From positions 1,612,001 through 1,676,000 of the forward strand of contig NZ_AP022599.1 of the NCBI RefSeq assembly GCF_010725725.1: a DNA stretch of 64,000 bases. The letters run 5' to 3'. Both the position numbers and the translations under genes were made by a program. The notes beneath the pieces were generated by a model. It made no database searches. It worked only from the letters and a program-made list of their open reading frames with translations, and had not been told where the DNA came from. The stretch comes from Mycolicibacterium pulveris. Lineage in GTDB: Bacteria > Actinomycetota > Actinomycetes > Mycobacteriales > Mycobacteriaceae. Below are positions 61,652 through 64,000 of this stretch, piece by piece. How positions within the stretch are numbered: the first letter of the stretch is position 1; every line of letters starts with the position of its first letter.

Positions 61652-63169
61652 TTACTTCGCCACCCGCCGCGGCCGCGCCAGGGCCAGCTTGGTCATCAAC
61701 TTGTTCATTCGCTTGAGCGCCTTGAGGGAGTTGTTGTAGTAGGTGCCGCCTGCGCCGATGTTGGTGCGCGGCGCCACCACGGCCTCCTGGCGGCAGAACT
61801 TGCGCATGCCGTCGGGTCCGCCGAACCGCGCCCCGATGCCGGAGTTCTTCCAGCCGCCCATCGGCGCCGTGGTGCACATCAGGTTCGAGATCACGTCGTT
61901 GACGTTCACCGCGCCGCAGTCCAGTTGCACCGCAATCGATTTGGCGCGCTCGATGTCCTTGGAGAACACCGACGCCGACAGGCCGTACGGGCTGTCGTTG
62001 GCCAGCCGGATCGCCTCCGCGACGCTGGCCACCTTCATGATCGGCAGCGTCGGTCCGAACGTCTCCTCGGTCATGCACGCCATCGAGTGGTCGACGTCCA
62101 CCAGCACGGTCGGCGGATAGAAGCTGCCGGGACCGCCGGGCCGCTTGCCGCCGGTGAGCACTCTGGCGCCCGCGGCCACGGCCTCGCGGACGTGGCGCTC
62201 GGTCACCTCCACCTGGCTGTCATCGATCAGCGAGCCGAAGTCATATCCTTCGCCCGCGCCCACCTTGAGGTTCTCCACCGCGCGCACGACCGCGTCGACG
62301 AACTCGTCGTACACCGGCTCCAGCACGTACACCCGCTCCACCGACACGCAGGTCTGGCCGGCGTTGAACATCGCGCCCCACACCGCCGCGTTGGCCGCCA
62401 ACTCGATGTCGGCGTCCTCTAGGACGATCATCGGGTCCTTGCCGCCCAGCTCCAGGCTGACCGGGGTGAGCCGGCGCGCGGCCCGCTCCATCACCTTCGC
62501 CCCCGTCGCGCTGGAGCCGGTGAAGTGGATGTAGTCGGAGTTGTCGACGACGGCCTCGACCGCCTCCCGGGCGCCCTGCACGATTCCCATCACCTCCGGT
62601 GCTCCCGAATCCAGCCAGCCGCGCAGCAGCAGCTCGGCGGTCAACGGGGTGCGTTCGGACGGTTTCAGCAACACCGCGCAGCCGGCCGCCAGCGCCGCGA
62701 GGGCGTCCATCAGCAGGTTGGCCACCGGATAGTTCCACGGCGCGACGATGCCGACCACCGGATACGGTCGGTAGTGCACCTCGACCTTCTTGATCGCCAG
62801 GAACGGCAGCGCCGCGGGCCGGGTCTCCGGTGCCAGCGCCTTCTCCATCGTCTTGATGTAGTAGGAGGCGATCATGATCAGCAGCGGCACCTCCTGGGCG
62901 GCGTCGGTGGCCGACTTGCCGGTCTCCTTGATCAGCAGCGACTCGATCTCGTCGCGGTGCTCGCCCATCCACACCGCGTACCGGGCCAGCACCTTGGCCC
63001 GCCCCTTGGGGCCGCGGGCTTCCCACTGCTTCTGCGCGTCGCGCAGCCTCGCGGCCACCCGTGGCACGTCGGCGGGGTCGGTCCAGCGCACGGTGCCGGC
63101 GACCGCGCCGGTCGCGGGGTTGCGGACGGTTCCGGTATCTGGCAGCTCAACATCGGGCGTGGCAGTCAT
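61652..63169 (-). CDS. Aldehyde dehydrogenase (succinate-semialdehyde dehydrogenase-like)
   Basis: A 505-residue aldehyde dehydrogenase. Motifs: IVAPWNYPVANLLM, FTGSSATGAKVMERA, catalytic Glu in SLELGGKDPM, nucleophile Cys in FNAGQTCVSVERV, and GGWKNSGIGARFG. The sequence pattern resembles SSADH/long-chain groups, but specificity is open. ATG 63169 is 6 nt from a TAGCAT -10 (leaderless), and a perfect 14-bp palindrome lies at 63213-63226. Confidence 0.9.
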   Translation of the reverse strand: MTATPDVELPDTGTVRNPATGAVAGTVRWTDPADVPRVAARLRDAQKQWEARGPKGRAKVLARYAVWMGEHRDEIESLLIKETGKSATDAAQEVPLLIMIASYYIKTMEKALAPETRPAALPFLAIKKVEVHYRPYPVVGIVAPWNYPVANLLMDALAALAAGCAVLLKPSERTPLTAELLLRGWLDSGAPEVMGIVQGAREAVEAVVDNSDYIHFTGSSATGAKVMERAARRLTPVSLELGGKDPMIVLEDADIELAANAAVWGAMFNAGQTCVSVERVYVLEPVYDEFVDAVVRAVENLKVGAGEGYDFGSLIDDSQVEVTERHVREAVAAGARVLTGGKRPGGPGSFYPPTVLVDVDHSMACMTEETFGPTLPIMKVASVAEAIRLANDSPYGLSASVFSKDIERAKSIAVQLDCGAVNVNDVISNLMCTTAPMGGWKNSGIGARFGGPDGMRKFCRQEAVVAPRTNIGAGGTYYNNSLKALKRMNKLMTKLALARPRRVAK

Positions 63170-63175
63170 AGCCCC

Positions 63176-63226
63176 ATGCTAGCCACCTCGTGTGATCCAT
63201 ATCGCACGCGTGTTGACACGTGTCAA
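63176..63226 (-). promoter_or_regulatory. Leaderless promoter and 14-bp palindrome of the dehydrogenase
   Basis: TAGCAT (63181 to 63176) ends 6 nt before ATG 63169, and its TAG is the PAP2 stop. TTGACACGTGTCAA (63213-63226) is a perfect palindrome about 45-57 nt upstream of +1, inside the PAP2 coding end. It is a probable activator or TetR/GntR-type site. Confidence 0.5.
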
Positions 63227-63745
63227 GTCACGTTCGGCGAGCAGCGCCGCGAGGCAGACCAGCGACGTTCCCAGCAGCACCCCGCCGATCGTGTCGGTGA
63301 AGTAGTGAAAGGTCGTGCCGACCCCGATCACCGCCAGCCCGACATACAACGCCGCGAACACCCACGCCCACAGGGCGTAGCCGGTCACCAACACGAACAG
63401 GCCCAGCACGACGGTCGTCGTCGTGATGTGCCCACTCGGGTAGGCCAGGCCGCCGCCCTTGTCGCGACCGAACAGGGGCTTGATCAGCTGCACCAGCAGG
63501 TAGGCGCCGTACGGCAGCACCGTCGCGACGGCGGCCAACCGCCACCGCCGCCGATACAGCGCAAAGCCCACCACGGCCGCCCCGACGATGATCAGCGCCA
63601 GCGGGTTCGTGAACCCCTGCAGGTCGCGGGTCGGGCTGTGGCTGTAGCGGTGAAACCAGTCATCCAGGCCGGTGCTCGATTTGCCGACTGCCCAGCCGAG
63701 CAGCACCATCGCAAGCAAACCGACCGGCGGCCACCACCGGATCAC
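63179..63745 (-). CDS. PAP2-family phosphatase, membrane
   Basis: A 188-residue membrane phosphatase of the PAP2 superfamily with about five helices. Active-site motifs: KPLFGRDKGG (motif 1, degenerate), YPSGHITTT (motif 2, His), and TTFHYFTDTIGG (motif 3, His and Asp). It would dephosphorylate a lipid phosphate such as phosphatidate or a polyprenyl diphosphate at the outer face. GTG 63745 overlaps the DinB-like gene stop (GTGA). Confidence 0.88.
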   Translation of the reverse strand: MIRWWPPVGLLAMVLLGWAVGKSSTGLDDWFHRYSHSPTRDLQGFTNPLALIIVGAAVVGFALYRRRWRLAAVATVLPYGAYLLVQLIKPLFGRDKGGGLAYPSGHITTTTVVLGLFVLVTGYALWAWVFAALYVGLAVIGVGTTFHYFTDTIGGVLLGTSLVCLAALLAERDLTRVNTRAIWITRGG

Positions 63746-64000
63746 GCAATGCCGCGCAGGTAGGCGGCGGCGCCGAGGTGCTGGGCGGCGTCGTCGACGA
63801 TGCTCACCAGCCGCACCCCCGCGGTCACCGGCGGATCCCAGTTCGGGTCGACGACGCGGCCGAGCTCGCCGGGCGTCACCGACGCGATGTACTCGAGCGT
63901 CATCTTGTGCACCGCGCGGTAGTAACCGGCGAGCAGGTCGGCCGGCGCGCGCACCTTGGCGACCTCTTCCGGGCCGTGCCCGTAGCCCATCGCGTCGCGC
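63742..64000 (-). CDS. DinB/DUF664-like protein, 5' end cut by the window edge
   Basis: The C-terminal 85 residues or so of a DinB-like four-helix protein; the N-terminus lies beyond the window. The visible segment (DLLAGYYRAVHKMTLEYIAS; RLVSIVDDAAQHLGAAAYLRG) carries the conserved C-terminal His of the family. Mycothiol- or bacillithiol-linked transferases belong to this group. It is coupled to the PAP2 gene by a GTGA overlap. The ATG at 63990 is unlikely to be the real start. Confidence 0.7.
   Translation of the reverse strand, partial: RDAMGYGHGPEEVAKVRAPADLLAGYYRAVHKMTLEYIASVTPGELGRVVDPNWDPPVTAGVRLVSIVDDAAQHLGAAAYLRGIA

Overview
The window is a GC-rich actinobacterial chromosome segment, most probably from a rapidly growing Mycobacterium (Mycolicibacterium). 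Support comes from mshA (mycothiol synthesis), hbhA, ramB and icl, the six-gene mce module, a PE-PPE-domain esterase, a 13E12-type DUF222/HNH protein, a mycofactocin-type SDR, DUF2505 proteins and the many leaderless GTG/ATG genes. From memory, gene order follows the M. tuberculosis Rv0487-to-Rv0456c block read in the same order: YbjN protein, mshA, ROK regulator, SDR, L,D-transpeptidase, murB, DUF2505, then nitrilase, DUF2993, deoC, Rv0477, Rv0476, hbhA, Rv0474, Rv0473, Rv0472c, icl, Rv0466, ramB, Rv0464c, Rv0463, lpd, Rv0461, Rv0460, Rv0459, Rv0458, Rv0457c and echA2.

Layout. Positions 1-7.0 kb hold mycothiol and cell-wall genes. Positions about 7.0-32.7 kb are a large insertion relative to that backbone. 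It contains (i) a DUF2505 paralogue, a TetR and a DUF222/HNH gene; (ii) a ten-gene minus-strand operon (19963 down to 10225): aldehyde dehydrogenase, amidohydrolase, SDR, P450, deazaflavin-type reductase, TetR, P450, secreted protein, cupin and PE-PPE esterase, most junctions overlapping by 1-4 nt; (iii) a divergent plus-strand mceABCDEF operon (20136-27404) with no yrbE permease genes; (iv) a convergent five-gene minus-strand operon (32689 down to 27409): acyl-CoA synthetase, mycofactocin-type SDR, CaiB/BaiF CoA-transferase, DUF35 protein and Ltp2-like thiolase. The two minus-strand operons share an 11-nt promoter motif, and a 19-bp palindrome lies in the divergent mce promoter region. The simplest reading is one regulon for uptake and CoA-dependent breakdown of a lipophilic, probably isoprenoid or steroid-like, compound. 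The substrate is not identifiable from sequence.

From 32.8 to 43.8 kb the backbone resumes, with a second, smaller insertion (34.5-38.1 kb) of a zinc-ribbon membrane protein, an S53 (sedolisin) peptidase and a Thr-rich lipoprotein. Then come deoC, hbhA, an XRE regulator, a DUF445 protein, a TetR and a PPK2 kinase.

The glyoxylate/C2 module lies at 43.8-48.5 kb: icl, its control region with PrpR/RamB-like boxes, a thioesterase and ramB. The icl 3' end carries four tandem copies of a 57-bp hairpin unit that includes the icl stop codon. From 48.5 to 64 kb are a PaaK/CapK-type ligase, lpd and small membrane proteins, DUF779 plus aldehyde dehydrogenase separated by a perfect 25-bp-stem hairpin, a prolyl oligopeptidase, efeO/efeB behind an IdeR-like box without efeU, echA2, a DUF2889 protein, a membrane protein, a second aldehyde dehydrogenase under a perfect 14-bp palindrome, a PAP2 phosphatase and a truncated DinB-like gene at the right edge. 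I saw no tRNA, rRNA, CRISPR array, insertion sequence or prophage.
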